The notes beneath the pieces were generated by a model, which was not told the origin of the DNA, did no database searches, and was given only the letters and a program-made list of their open reading frames with translations. The position numbers and the translations under genes were made by a program. A stretch of DNA of 64,000 nt from Strigops habroptila (lineage: Eukaryota > Chordata > Aves > Psittaciformes > Psittacidae): assembly GCF_004027225.2 (NCBI RefSeq), contig NC_044301.2, positions 18,214,597 to 18,278,596 on the forward strand. The letters run 5' to 3'. This document shows positions 10,752 to 61,334 of the stretch, in pieces. Within the stretch, counting starts at the first letter, position 1, and every line of letters starts with the position of its first letter.

Positions 10752-11130
10752 CAGCTACTCAGACCCTGACCACAACAGACAACACAGCTACTCCAAGTAC
10801 AGCAGCTACATCAACCCCAGTGACAAGCACAACAGCTACTCAAACCCTGACCACAACAGACAACACAGCTACTCCAAGTACAGCAGCTACATCAACCCCA
10901 GTGACAAGCACAACAGCTACTCAAACCCCGACAGCAACAGACAATGTGGCTACTCCAAGCACCGCAGCCACACCAACCCCAGTGACAAGCACAGTAGCTA
11001 CTCAAACCCCGATAGAAACAGACAATATAGCTACTCCAAGCACTGCAGCTACACCAACCCCAGTGACATGCACAGTAGCTATTCAAACCCCGACAGCAAC
11101 AGACAATGCAGCTGTTGGTGTTACTCAACT
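10752..11130 (+). repeat. 81-base tandem repeat inside gag
   Basis: Unit starts at 10752, 10833, 10914, 10995 and 11076 are exactly 81 bases apart, about 4.7 units in all. Each unit encodes 27 residues rich in Ala, Thr and Pro, with cores such as TATPSTAAT and TDN. The frame is kept. Copies D and E have only a short, unexpanded form of this segment. Confidence 0.9.
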
Positions 11131-12394
11131 CCCAAGCACAACAGCTGCACCAACCCCAGCAATAGACATTGCAACCACTCCAATCCTAGTGGCAGACACT
11201 GCAGCCACTCCAACCACAGTGACAAACACTGCAGCTAAACCAAATGTCCAGTTTGTGACAATGTCTGTTGCCCCTGTAAGCAAAAGCAGACGAGAGGCAC
11301 AAAGAGCAACCCGCGAAGCGAAGAAAGATGAAGACCCAATGCCATTACTACATGCAACAGCATCTGAACAAGAGTTACTACTACGTGGGTCAGAGGAAGA
11401 GGAAGAAGAAGAAGAGGTCACTTCTCGACCCCGGACCTCAACCGAACTGCGGAATATGCGAAAAGATTTCACCCGTCTTCCAGGGGAGCACATTGTCACC
11501 TGGTTGCTCCGATGCTGGGACAATGGGGCCGACGGGCAGGAACTAGAAGGTAGGGAAGCCAAGCAGCTGGGATCACTTGCTAAGGAAGGAGGAATTGACA
11601 AAGCGATTGCAAGAGAGAAGCGAGCCCTCAGTCTTTGGAGGCGGCTCCTGGCAGCTGTGAAGGAAAGGTTTCCCTACAAAGACGATATTACGAATCGCTC
11701 AGCCAACTGGACCACGATAGAGAAAGGCATCCAGTCCCTGAGGGAATCAGCCATTATAGAGATGATCTATCATAGGCTGGATTCCAGGAACACATCCGTA
11801 GATCCAGATGAAGTCGAATGTACAGGACCCATGTGGCGGAAACTTACACGGAGTGCGCCATCATCATATGCCCACACATTGGCATCAATGACCTGGAATG
11901 ACGGAATATCACCAACAGTGGATTGCCTGATTCGTCAACTCCGAGAGTTTGAAGACAATCTCACCCCTTCCATCATTTCAGCTGTGGAAAAACTGTCCCA
12001 GGAGTTCAAACAATTGAGAGACGATTTATCCGATCTATCCAGCTCCCCACGTGTACCAACGCATGTCTCAGCTATTAACAGAAGGCGCCCTACTGCTCGA
12101 GAAAGAAAATATAGGAGGTACACGCCACGGGCCACCCTATGGTTTTACCTGCGGGATCACGGAGAAGACATGAGAAAGTGGGATGGAAAACCTACTTCAG
12201 CTCTGGAGCAACGGGTGCGTGAACTGAAGAGGAGAACAATGGTCAAGGATGATCCTCCCAGGAAAGCTGCTGCTCCAGTCTCTGGCGAGCAGTTTCCCAG
12301 ATGGAGTGAAAGAGCTGATTTTACTCCAGCTCCTGTGATAAGGAATACTAATCCCTTTCTACAAGACAGAAGTGGAGAATTTTGTGATCACTAT

Positions 12395-12397
12395 TAG
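12395..12397 (+). other. In-frame amber codon between gag and pro
   Basis: The Gag frame ends in TAG and the protease-RT frame continues in the same register directly after it. The context CACTATTAGAGGGGCCCT is identical in provirus D, where the TAG is at 38462-38464 on the minus strand. No ATG lies at the start of the pro frame. This is the arrangement used for stop-codon read-through in gammaretroviruses, and the function here is inferred. Confidence 0.65.
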
Positions 12398-13347
12398 AGG
12401 GGCCCTGCCTCCAGCCAGGTGGAGGAGAGGGATAATCGGGTTTACTGGACTGTGTGGATCAGATGGCCTGGCACATCAGTCCCACAGAAGTATAAGGCTC
12501 TAGTAGATACCGGTGCACAGTGTACTCTGATGCCATCAAGGTATCAAGGGGTGAAACCCATTTATATTTCTGGAGTGACAGGAGGATCCCAAGCGTTAAC
12601 TATGCTGGAAGCTGAAATCAGCCTGACTGGGAGGAAGTGGCAAAAGCACCCTATTGTAACCGGTCCAGGGGCTCCATGCATCCTTGGCATAGACTATCTC
12701 AGGAGAGGGTATTTCAAAGACCCAAAAGGGTATAGATGGGCTTTTGGTATCGCTGCCTTGGAGACAGAGGAAATTAAGCAGCTGTCCACCTTGTCCGGTC
12801 TCTCAGAGGATCCTTCTGTTGTGGGGTTGCTGAAGGTCGAAGAACAACAAGTGCCAATTGCGACCACAACAGTGCACCGGTGCCAATATCGCACCAACCG
12901 AGACTCCTTGATTCCCATCCATAAGCTGATCCGCAGACTGGAGAGCCAAGGAGTGATCAGCAGGACCCGCTCACCCTTTAATAGCCCCATATGGCCAGTG
13001 CAGAAGTCTAATGGAGAGTGGAGATTAACAGTAGACTATCGTGGCCTGAACGAAGTCACACCACCATTGAGTGCTGCCGTACCGGACATGTTAGAACTTC
13101 AATATGAACTGGAGTCAAAGGCAGCCAAGTGGTATGCCACAATTGACATTGCCAATGCATTTTTCTCAATCCCTTTGGCAGCAGAATGCAGGCCACAGTT
13201 TGCTTTTACTTGGAGGGGCGTCCAGTACACTTGGAACCGACTGCCCCAGGGGTGGAAACACAGCCCTACCATCTGCCATGGATTGATCCAGACTGCACTG
13301 GAACAGGGGCAAGCTCCAGAACACCTGCAATACATTGATGACATCAT
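12398..13347 (+). pseudogene. pol: Protease and N-terminal reverse transcriptase of provirus A
   Basis: The frame continues from gag. An aspartic protease is marked by ALVDTGAQCTLM about 30 codons in and by an ILGID motif further on. Reverse transcriptase follows, with SPIWPVQKSNGEWRLTVDYR, a FFSIPL motif, LPQGW and finally YIDD. The RT sequence is of the ERV-L (class III) type. The frame stays open but after YIDDI it runs into 3' non-coding sequence because the rest of RT, RNase H and integrase are deleted. The product would be a truncated, inactive polymerase. Confidence 0.88.
13339..13347 (+). other. Deletion junction with 9-base microhomology
   Basis: TGACATCAT occurs once at the joint. 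In the related provirus C the same nine bases occur in RT (24209-24217, reverse strand) and near the 3' end (21633-21641), about 2,576 bases apart. The joint therefore looks like a jump between two short direct repeats. Confidence 0.8.
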
Positions 13348-13524
13348 GGACTGGATGAGTTCAGCAATTTTACAGGGATTGGTCCATGGACTAGGGAATG
13401 ATATCTTTCTCTGTGTGTGGGTGTGGGTGTATATATATGTGTATATATGGGACAGGGGTGATGGTGTGCTGAGAGATGTGGGATCTGAGCATGACGTGAA
13501 TGGTATGGAATAAGGGGTGGATAC
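13348..13524 (+). other. 3' internal remnant and polypurine-like tract of provirus A
   Basis: This is the 3' non-coding part left after the deletion. It holds a GT/TA simple repeat at about 13414-13448 and a purine-rich AAGGGGTGG at 13512-13520, four bases before the LTR, in the position of the polypurine tract. Confidence 0.65.
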
Positions 13525-14096
13525 TGTCCTGGGTTCAGCTATAGCAGTCATTTTTCTCCTGCTTAGTAGCTGGTGCAGTGCTGTGTTTTTTAACTTTCAG
13601 CCTGGGAACAACACTGATAACACCGATGTTTTTAGTTGTTGCTAATTAATGTTTATTCCAACCAAGGACTTTCTCAGTCTCATGCTTTGCCAGGGAGGAG
13701 GGGAAGCCGGGAGGAAGCAGAGACAGGACACCTGACCCAAACTAGCCAAAGGGGTATTCCATACCACAGCACGTCATGCCCAGTATATAAACCGGGGGGA
13801 GTTACCCGGAAGGCCCATATCACTGCTCGGGTCGGGCTGGGTATCGGTCGGCGTGTGGTGAGCAATTGTATCCTCTCCCCTTGTTATTTCACTAATCGTT
13901 ATTATCATTGGTGGTAGCAGTAGTGGTTTTGTGTTATACCTTAGTTGCGGGACTGCTCTTATCTCAACCCGTGGGAGTTACATTCTTCCCATTCTCCTCC
14001 CCATCCCTCCGGGAGCGGGGGGAGGAAGAAGGGGGGGCGGGGAGTGAGCGAGCGGCTGTGTGGTTCTGAGTTACCGGCTGGGCTCAAACCACGACA
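13525..14096 (+). repeat. 3' LTR of provirus A
   Basis: The 572-base LTR is nearly identical to 9179-9749, with scattered differences such as AATTAATG for AAGTAATG near the start and changes in the G-rich run near the end. Confidence 0.95.
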
Positions 14097-14454
14097 CCAG
14101 CCAGAAGTGGACAGGTTGGCTTGAAGATGGGACTTTCCAAACTTGAAGTTCAGCCAAAGGACAAGGTGGTGAAGACCACTACCATAATAGAGTGCGCATG
14201 GGGGAAGAATAATCTAGAAATGTGATGTCATGTATAAGCAACTTCATAAATATGCATATAATGTAATGAATATGTATGATTAACAAGGATATAATCACAG
14301 TTTGTTTGATGCTCAGACGGGACACGCTAGGATGAGCTGTCCCCCATGTACCCCGGCACAGCAACAAGGAATACCTGCTTGTCAACTTAAAACTTTGTTG
14401 GAGAGTTCTTGGTGAGTTCTTGGCTAGTTCTTAATGAATTCTACGAATCATACA

Positions 14455-14818
14455 ATTGAGTTCATTGGCTGTTTTCCCCCAAAATTAAATCCTCTTGAGG
14501 TACACATCGGACTTCCCCATCTTCCCGCATTACCCGCCAAGTATATCCAGGTCCCTGAGCAAAAGCAACCCCACGAGTGGGTTTGCCTTTACCTGAAGCA
14601 GGAATAACCCAGACTGTCTTCCCCAACAAATTCTTTATGTGCACCACAGGAACGTTATCCCCTCTACAGTACGTAAAAGTTCTGATTGGGCTGGGCCAGC
14701 CCTGTTGGCAGATCCCCTGGTGTTGACCAACCAGGTGGATTTTGCTAAATGTGTATCCCAGTGTTCGCAAGTCCACCACCACCCATTGCTCTCAGTGTAG
14801 TTTTTAAAAGCCCATTGT
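14455..14818 (-). pseudogene. Integrase C-terminal remnant of provirus B
   Basis: A minus-strand frame (about 14782-14462) carries the C-terminal part of the integrase of this family, including NLLGKTVWVIPASGKG and the ending VRCVPQEDLILGENSQ. It matches provirus C at 21991-22320. It is the continuation of provirus B after the inserted LTR-X copy 1. Similarity stops near 14818, so the rest of B is lost. Confidence 0.8.
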
Positions 14819-14986
14819 ACCTTCCAAACCTAAAAAGCCCAATCAAAAGAACATAAGGATCCTTGTATAAGATAAATCGTTGTAGCTGACATGGTTTTAG
14901 AACTTTATGACCTTCGTACAAAATTTATTGTAAGCAAAACAGGACTGTAGATAAAGAGTATCTGAAACTAGCAGATGTTCAGGAGG

Positions 14987-15444
14987 TGCTGTAGCGAAGT
15001 TAACTGATAAGTAGAAGGACGAGGAGAAATCACTGACTTATGTCAGTAGCGTTACCGAGCTAATTAAGCTGGTGTAAGCATTTATCTGCTGCGCATGCTT
15101 CAAAAAGACTACCAGAACAAGAGTTCAAGGAACGGCCAAGTGATGAGGATTGTTGGAAGAAGCAAAACGACCACCAACGACCACTACCACGTTGTTATGC
15201 GCATGCGAAAATGGGCGTGGAATTATGTAGAACGATTCTCGGACAGCTAACGAATATGTATGATGTTTATCGGAAATGTAATGAATATGTATGTTAAGCA
15301 ACAATATAATCACGGTCTGTTTGATGCTTAAACGGGACACACATTAGGAGGAGATATCCCCTGCATCTCCCAGCGCTGCAATAAAGAATACCTGCTTGTC
15401 AACTTAAACTTCGTTGGCGAGTTCTTAATGTGTTCTATGAATCA
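14987..15444 (+). mobile_element. LTR-X copy 2 (probable solo LTR)
   Basis: The right half matches LTR-X copy 1, with shared stretches around AATATAATCAC, GTTTGATGCT and ACCTGCTTGTCAACTTAAA. It contains AATAAAG near 15380 and ends CTATGAATCA at 15444. The four bases GAGG follow the end (15445-15448) and also precede a TG at 14987 (14983-14986), giving a candidate target duplication. The left halves of the two copies match poorly, so the 5' boundary is uncertain. Confidence 0.5.
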
Positions 15445-16734
15445 GAGGGCTGCCTGCATCACCTTCCAGTACCATGCTGTTTGGAAGCCTGGCACTCACC
15501 AGCAGCAAAAGAATTAAAGAACAACAAATAGCTTTCAAGACCTTTTTTATTGTTGAACGGACGACTTCACTACAATTTCTTTTCCTTCCTGAGGGCATGT
15601 GGAGCCACTGCCTCCCCTCCCCAGCGCTGTTGGAGTGTGCAGGGACTGAGGGGGACAGGGCAGCAGTCGTGGAGGATCGAGCTTTACAAAGACACCCCCA
15701 TCGTGAATTTCAGCAGAAAGCCAGCAGAGTGGTGCAGTCTTTCCCTTTGTGAAATGAACAGGACAGTTCTCTGGGACACAGCTCCCTCCTCCATCACCAC
15801 TGGCTTTCTCTGCCCAGCACCAGCTGCATGGAAGATGATCTGCAGCAAAATTTTCAAAGCATTCACATCTTTCCAACAAAGAATGCAGGCACTTAGTCCC
15901 ATGTTCACAGAAACAGCGAGGCTCTTCAGTCGCCTCCATTTCAAGGGGACACCAGACACCTAGAAGCCATTGTGGACCTGGGCCTTAAATGCTTAATCTC
16001 ATACAGCAGTTGATCGGAATGTAGAGTCCTAGGCACTTCTGTGCTTCTGAAAATTTTACCTCAGTTAATCCTGGCCAGGGCAACCAAAGCCCCGAAGTTC
16101 CTGAAACCTATTAAAGCAGAGTTCAAAATGGTTCTGTCCCACTTCTTCCCTAAAGTATGGTTTGTATCCTTGTACCTTAGGGATAAAAACCTATCATTGC
16201 ATTTGGAAGCATTGAAAAATATTAATTTCAAGTGGATCTGAAATTCTAACATCCTCCTGGCAGTGATGGTGTTCACGTTTGCTCATTCAGCAGCGAGCAG
16301 GAAGGGACTCAGCCCTGACTGGCAACATGGATTACAGCAAAACCTCATAAAGTACAGTCAGCAAGGAAATGAGGTCCCTGCAGCACAGATTTGCCAATCT
16401 GACTAATCAAAACAGGCATTCAAGGCAGAAGAGAATTCTCATTTTAGCAAAAAGGCTAACCAGCACTCCAGTTTGGGTTCAGTCTATATTTGGAAAAAAG
16501 TCAACAAGAAAAATGATGGACAGAACTGTCCTAATTCACACATTGTACTCCAGAGGTTCAAGAGAAACACTTTTTTCCTTTTTTTTTTTTTTTTTTTAAT
16601 GTGTATCTCTGGATGAAATTCAGCACCCTTGCATTAGCAAAGGCAGCAGGTGAAAGAGTTACTCTTAAAGAGCTTGATTCTGGGACCTGTGTGCAGAGCT
16701 CTGCTCCTATTTAGGTTAGTAGAAAGCAAGAATG
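15445..16734. other. Intergenic sequence between RSPRY1 and ARL2BP
   Basis: No protein, RNA or repeat is recognised. Open frames of up to 137 codons exist at 15547-15963 on both strands but match nothing known to me. A long T run lies at about 16571-16597. Confidence 0.45.
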
Positions 16735-16852
16735 GGATTTACATTCTTTCAATTCTCCTCCCCATCCCTCCAGGAGCGGGGGGGGGAAGAAGGGGGGGAG
16801 TGAGCAAGTGGCTGCATGGTTCTAACTTACCAGCTGGGCTTAAACCATGACA
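16735..16852 (+). repeat. LTR 3'-end fragment of the main ERV family
   Basis: These 118 bases match the last part of the LTR, from GGGATTTACATTC to TTAAACCATGACA, including the G-rich run. There is no attached internal region. Confidence 0.85.
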
Positions 16853-17031
16853 CATACAAACGTCACAAGTGTGTAACTGAAGTGGAGCAGAGATTCCCAG
16901 TGGATGATCCCTACCAAAAACATGAAGTGTGGCCCCAAATGTTCTCAGAGCAGGGCTGACATGTGGCAAACAAGGTGCATTTTTAAAGAGTTACAGAATA
17001 AGACCAAACTTGCTGTCCAAATAACTTTTTT

Positions 17032-17037
17032 TTTATT
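17032..17037 (-). terminator. Probable RSPRY1 poly(A) signal
   Basis: TTTATT on the plus strand gives AATAAA on the gene strand, about 890 bases past the stop codon. The 3' UTR would thus run from 17924 to roughly 17010. There may be other signals, and this choice is an inference. Confidence 0.45.
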
Positions 17038-17924
17038 AAAACAGGCCCCAAATTCTCTTCCAATCTTTTAAGATAGCTCAATATTTCCAAAGTGAATAAA
17101 ACTTTCAAAACCAACACTGATTAAAAAAAGATGTTTGATGATACCTTAAAAAATACCCAGAATATGAAATTAATTCCAGTCCAATGTTATAATTAATTAA
17201 GAATACCTCCTGAAAATTATATCCTCACAAAAAAAATGTGGGTACTGAAGTTAAAAGCATCAGAAACTTGAAAATACCACCAATCTTTTAATGTTTAAAG
17301 ACAAATCAGAACATTCTTTGGAATCACTAGGTTATTAAAACATGTGAGTTTCTCTCTGGTCTCCACACTGACTTTTCAAATCAGTCTGTGTATGGATTAA
17401 GTCTTTGAGCAGTTTAATATCCACTGTTGAAAAATAGAGTCTCTGACCAGCAGGCTACATTGAACAGGAAAACATTGGCATTCTCTTTTTAGTACTGACT
17501 TCTGCCAAAAACTTTTGAGCACAAGATAAAATAGCCCTGGTTTAGGAGATACTTATTTGCTCTTCTTTTCTTTTCTAAAATGCATTGTACGTGTACTTCC
17601 AGTGCAAATTTTTTCAGCACTTGCGACAGGCAAGAAGGAAAGGGGAAGAAGAGAGACAGTCTCCTATGGTCTTGCTTGGAGGAACCGACAGCCATAGCAC
17701 GCTGACCTACTAGCTCTCCTTATTCTTGAAACCAGTTCCCATTGCTGGCAACTTGAAATAGCTTATTAAAGATTTCATTTTTAAGATTAACAGATAACAG
17801 GTTAGCATGAAATCTGGCCGTGGCTATGGTTCTATGATGTGCGTAAAGATTGGTCGGAGATTCTTTCCCCTTTCAGCATTGGTTGTAGTTCATTGAAAAC
17901 AAGTGTGGTATTTCTCCATGTGTG

Positions 17925-57872
<39,948 letters not shown>

Positions 57873-58022
57873 CTAGAAAGTTTTAAGAGTAATGTTTGTG
57901 TGATCCTGAATCGTGATTTTTTTGCATTATAAGCGTTGCTACCAGCTGGAATGAATGGGAAGTCAGAGACTTAGTTTCCGATACGATCAGTTAAAATACA
58001 CATTGGTCATCCAGAAGGAGGT

Positions 58023-60858
58023 CTGAAAAAGCAAATCCAAAACAAGAGTCAGTGTTTCTACTTCTAATGAATAGCAGAAGAATTCCTATTTTAGTCAACA
58101 GAATCAGTCTTGGTGGATAAAGCACCTCAGAAACGAAGTTTGTACCTGAAATCTATTGCAGGGAGGGGGAAAGGAAGGAAGAGGAGGAGGAAGTGCCCTG
58201 GGTAAAGTAGCTCTCACCCCCACACCATTCCTTTCTATACTACCTATTATTTCCCCTTTCTTCCGTGGTTTTTGGATGCAGAGAAACAACTTTGTCTAGC
58301 ACAGTGTCTAGCACACTTTAAATCTAGGACACTGCTACCCTTTAAGTACTAAGTATTACCAAACCAATTTCATTTGGTCTTTACCCTTTATAAAGACATA
58401 TTGCTTAGGCCATCCAAATAAAGGCTGAACGCTCAAGGGTCTCATTTCGCATGAGGAATATTCAGTATCATTTCCAGACAGAGTCTACAAAATAGCCAAA
58501 ATTGTAAAGAACTGAACTTACAGTTATGGCATATCTCAACAAACTGTAGATTTAACAGTGAACCGTTTAGTCCATCTGCACATAAACATGCCTTTTGGAA
58601 TGTACCTACATCAACTGGATCCTTACCCAGAGAAGTACCAAGTACCGACCCTGAAATAAACAGGAATTACAGACACCATTTTAATGCCTACAGATCTAAC
58701 TGGGATTTTGAAAGGGGTGTTTTCCGTGCAGGTTTATGCTTGTTCAGATCTAGCGTCAAACCAATCTTCCCTTTTTGGGAACAAGAACTAATTCAATCAT
58801 TCTTTTGTTCTTTATTCAAATGGTTTGGATCAAATACAGGCCCACAAGCAACTGAGATTGTAGGGCAGTCCCTCCGAACCATTACACTGAGAATGCTAGC
58901 AAGAGCAAAAAGATTCAGACCCCCATTTCATCAGAAGTGATTTTTCAAGCCATAGGGTGTATTTCTATAGATCATTAAAGTCTCACCTAAAATAAAGCCC
59001 TACAAAAGATATCATTTCACTACTTAAGCACTTCAGGCATGCCAGAATAAATAAGTAACTTTTAAGACTAAGCACATTTTATACTTCTAAGAATCAAGTT
59101 TAACTTGAGTTAAGCTAGAATTTATGGTGAATATCCTGTAACAGGTTATTACTATTCTACAATCATTAAATAATTTATTTAACAGTACACATGTGGCACC
59201 ATGAAGTTAAAAGAAAGGCTTTCAAATATGAAAGGCTGTCATTAGGGACAAGATCATAACAACATTACTTGGGAAGCAAGACACTGGTCATATGAGCAAG
59301 TCTCTGGATGTCCAGCTGTCACTGGAGAGCACTGCAAACAAGCTCTCAGACTCTTCTCTAGTTTGAAGTACATTATCTTCTTTTAGCACAGTGAAAGGTT
59401 CTGTATTAAGAAATTAACTGAAGGCTAACTAGGGAAGAAAAAAATCCCTCAAGGGATATTAATTGCAAAAAAAAAAAATTACAAGATCTTGACAACTTGT
59501 TCAAGAAACTCCTAAACCACAGATCATTAGAAGAGTTCTGGCACCACAATGTGCTTGCCTTACTCTCTAAGCAGTTGGATCACAACAAGAGGTGGGACAC
59601 AAGGCTCAGGAGCCTTTCCATCTGAGCCAACACAACTGTTGGCTTCGTAGTCAGCCAGTCAAAAGTACATGTGAGGGAGCCAATACAGATTGCATGGATC
59701 TTAAACAGAACTGTGCAAGATCACAACAGGTTCAAATGACTTTAAAAGGTTGAGGGTGTTTGGGGGATTATTTTTTAAAAAGAGCTAGTTACATTAAACA
59801 CAAAACATGTCTTCTCAAGGAAAAAAAAAAGCATGGATCTATGAATCAAGATAATTTAAGGGCATTTTAGTAACATAATACTAAAAAGTAAAATGGTTAC
59901 AGATTTAGAATCTGAATTAAGCTGTTCTGTAACTTACAAAAATGTTAACACAGTGAATCTCTTCTCATCAAAACGAGAATGGAAAAGCTGTATTTTATGG
60001 ATTAGCAGTGAGTAAGAACCTACCTAAAGAACAAAAATAGACATAAGACAAGATCAAAACTGATAAGCGAAACCTAGGTTTTTCTGGTCGACAACTTAAA
60101 GCACAATTAAAAACAAGTGGTTCTGATCAACTCACCCTTAGGTATGTTTGGCTCAGGAACAGTTGGGATTGCTCACAAAGAGCTGTAACAGAAGTGGACT
60201 GTACTTCAGGGCGCAGATGCAGTTGTATCTGGAACAGCAGCACTCTGTAAGCCTTTATGGTGGGCAGCGAGTCACTAGGGCTGACTCTGCTTTCACTTTT
60301 AGGAACTATGCTGAAGAGTCTCTGAAGACAGATGGAAAAGAACAAACAATTCACTTGGAAACTGCCTCTAAGGTAGATCTTTTCCACCTCCTCCCTACAC
60401 CTCCCATGACATCAAGCCATGCTACATTCAGCCTTACAGAGGAAATGCTCTTGAGGTTTCAAAAACCAGTTTGCCACCTACTAGCTTTAGGACTAGACAC
60501 AGCTACAGAAAATCACAGTCTGTTTTTTACAGCCTTGGTACTCGAGACACCATAGCACCAAGTGCAGAGCAGTGACCAACTCCTTGCCTCAAATTACTGC
60601 TTACAGGAGGAAGAGAAGCACAATAGTATCTGTTCCAAGTCACCCTCAAGTAGGGACAGCAGAACATAAAAGCAAGTACACTATAAAAGTTGATTAGATG
60701 AATGGAAGAGAGAAGTGACAGGATAAACTCCCCTTATTTAGTAGAAGCCAAATTTGACAGCACTCCCTTGGCTATTGCTTACCATCATGCACAAGTTCAT
60801 TGTCAAGCCTCAGACAAACCGAGAGGCTCAATAATAAGGAACATAAGGCAGAAGGCAG
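58023..60858. other. Upstream RSPRY1 intron (5' UTR intron)
   Basis: No exon, CpG-rich promoter or repeat family is recognised. The first, non-coding exon is probably outside the window or unrecognised. Confidence 0.45.
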
Positions 60859-61245
60859 AGAGAACTGGGCCTGTTCAGCTTGGAGAAGAGAAGACTCTGG
60901 GGAGACCTTAGAGCAGCTTCCAGTGCCTAAAGGGGCTACAAGAAACCTGGAGAGGGGCTTTGGACAAGGGCCTGTAGGGACAGGATAAGGGGGAATGGCT
61001 TTAACCTGCCAGAGGGGAGATTGAGATGAGCTCTTAGGCAGAAGTTCTTCCCTGTGAGGGTGCTGAGGCGCTGGCACAGGGTGCCTAGAGAAGCTGTGGC
61101 TGCCCCATCCCTGGCAGTGTTCAAGGCCAGGTTGCACAGGGCTTGGAGCAACCTGGTCTAGTGGAAGGTGTCCTTGCCCATGGCAGAGGGTTGAAACTGG
61201 ATGAGCTTTAAGGTCCTTTTCAACCCAAACCAGTCTGGGATTCTA
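60859..61245 (+). mobile_element. CR1 3' fragment
   Basis: Sense CR1 end of the same subfamily as 20141-20514, ending in a CAGTCTGGGATTCTATGA tail. Confidence 0.9.
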
Positions 61246-61334
61246 TGAAGAAGAGACTGCTACAGATCTGCCTTGCAAACCAGCTTATCGGAACAGAGTA
61301 TCAAGGCATGAGGAAAGGTTCCGAAGTGCAGAGG

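Larger units (their letters stand above)
9860..12397 (+). pseudogene. gag: Gag of provirus A with membrane-spanning N-terminal region
   Basis: One frame runs from ATG 9860 to TAG 12395-12397, broken only by two adjacent TGA codons at 10403-10408. The first 181 codons are very hydrophobic, with membrane-like stretches at about residues 15-50, 55-80 and 130-148 and a GWGAWAKV motif. After the TGAs the same frame continues through EWQGVWDSMG into a Gag-like part. That part holds an Ala/Thr/Pro-rich repeat, an acidic run of Glu, a capsid-like segment (for example WLLRCWDNGADG) and a basic stretch RRRPTARERKYRR near the end. No CCHC zinc knuckle is visible. Copies D and E keep the same order, and in them the TGA positions are sense codons, so one long ancestral Gag frame is inferred. 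The hydrophobic start could instead be a separate protein. Confidence 0.75.
9179..14096 (+). mobile_element. Provirus A (ERV-L-like, internally deleted)
   Basis: This is a 4.9-kb provirus with two nearly identical LTRs (9179-9749 and 13525-14096). The order inside is primer binding site, a long Gag frame and a protease-RT frame, then a jump to the 3' end. The five bases CCAGC occur on both sides (9174-9178 and 14097-14101) as a target duplication. The two LTRs differ at roughly eight to ten positions by eye, so it is fairly young. RNase H, integrase and the end of RT are missing through one deletion at 13339-13347. There is no env. It lies within LTR-X copy 1. Confidence 0.95.
9035..14450 (+). 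mobile_element. LTR-X copy 1, interrupted by provirus A
   Basis: This solo LTR of an unrelated family sits inside provirus B. Its own sequence is about 493 bases in two pieces, 9035-9178 and 14102-14450. It starts TGAGACAGG and ends ACGAATCA, with TACA on both sides (9031-9034 and 14451-14454). With the adjoining CA this could also be read as a six-base CATACA repeat. The right part carries a polyadenylation-like AACAAGGAATACC segment, which in copy 2 reads AATAAAGAATACC. A four-base duplication with TG...CA ends would fit a class I (gamma-like) retrovirus, but no internal region is present to confirm that. Confidence 0.65.

Noticed and set aside
10892..11128. Cys/Ser/Trp-rich open frame antisense to gag
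   Set aside because: It is the shadow of the 81-base tandem repeat and follows its period.
10752..11130. Regularly spaced repeats resembling an array with spacers
   Set aside because: The units are contiguous and coding, with no distinct spacers, in a vertebrate genome. It is a minisatellite, not a CRISPR array.
12419..13513. Separate protease-RT gene with its own start at 12419
   Set aside because: The first codon is GTG and the frame is continuous with gag across TAG. The last 50 codons are 3' non-coding sequence read through the deletion joint.
15547..15963. Open frames of 130-137 codons on both strands
   Set aside because: No similarity to a known protein, no splice or start context, and overlapping frames on both strands. 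A poly(A)-like motif on the minus strand near 15546 is not enough to call a gene.
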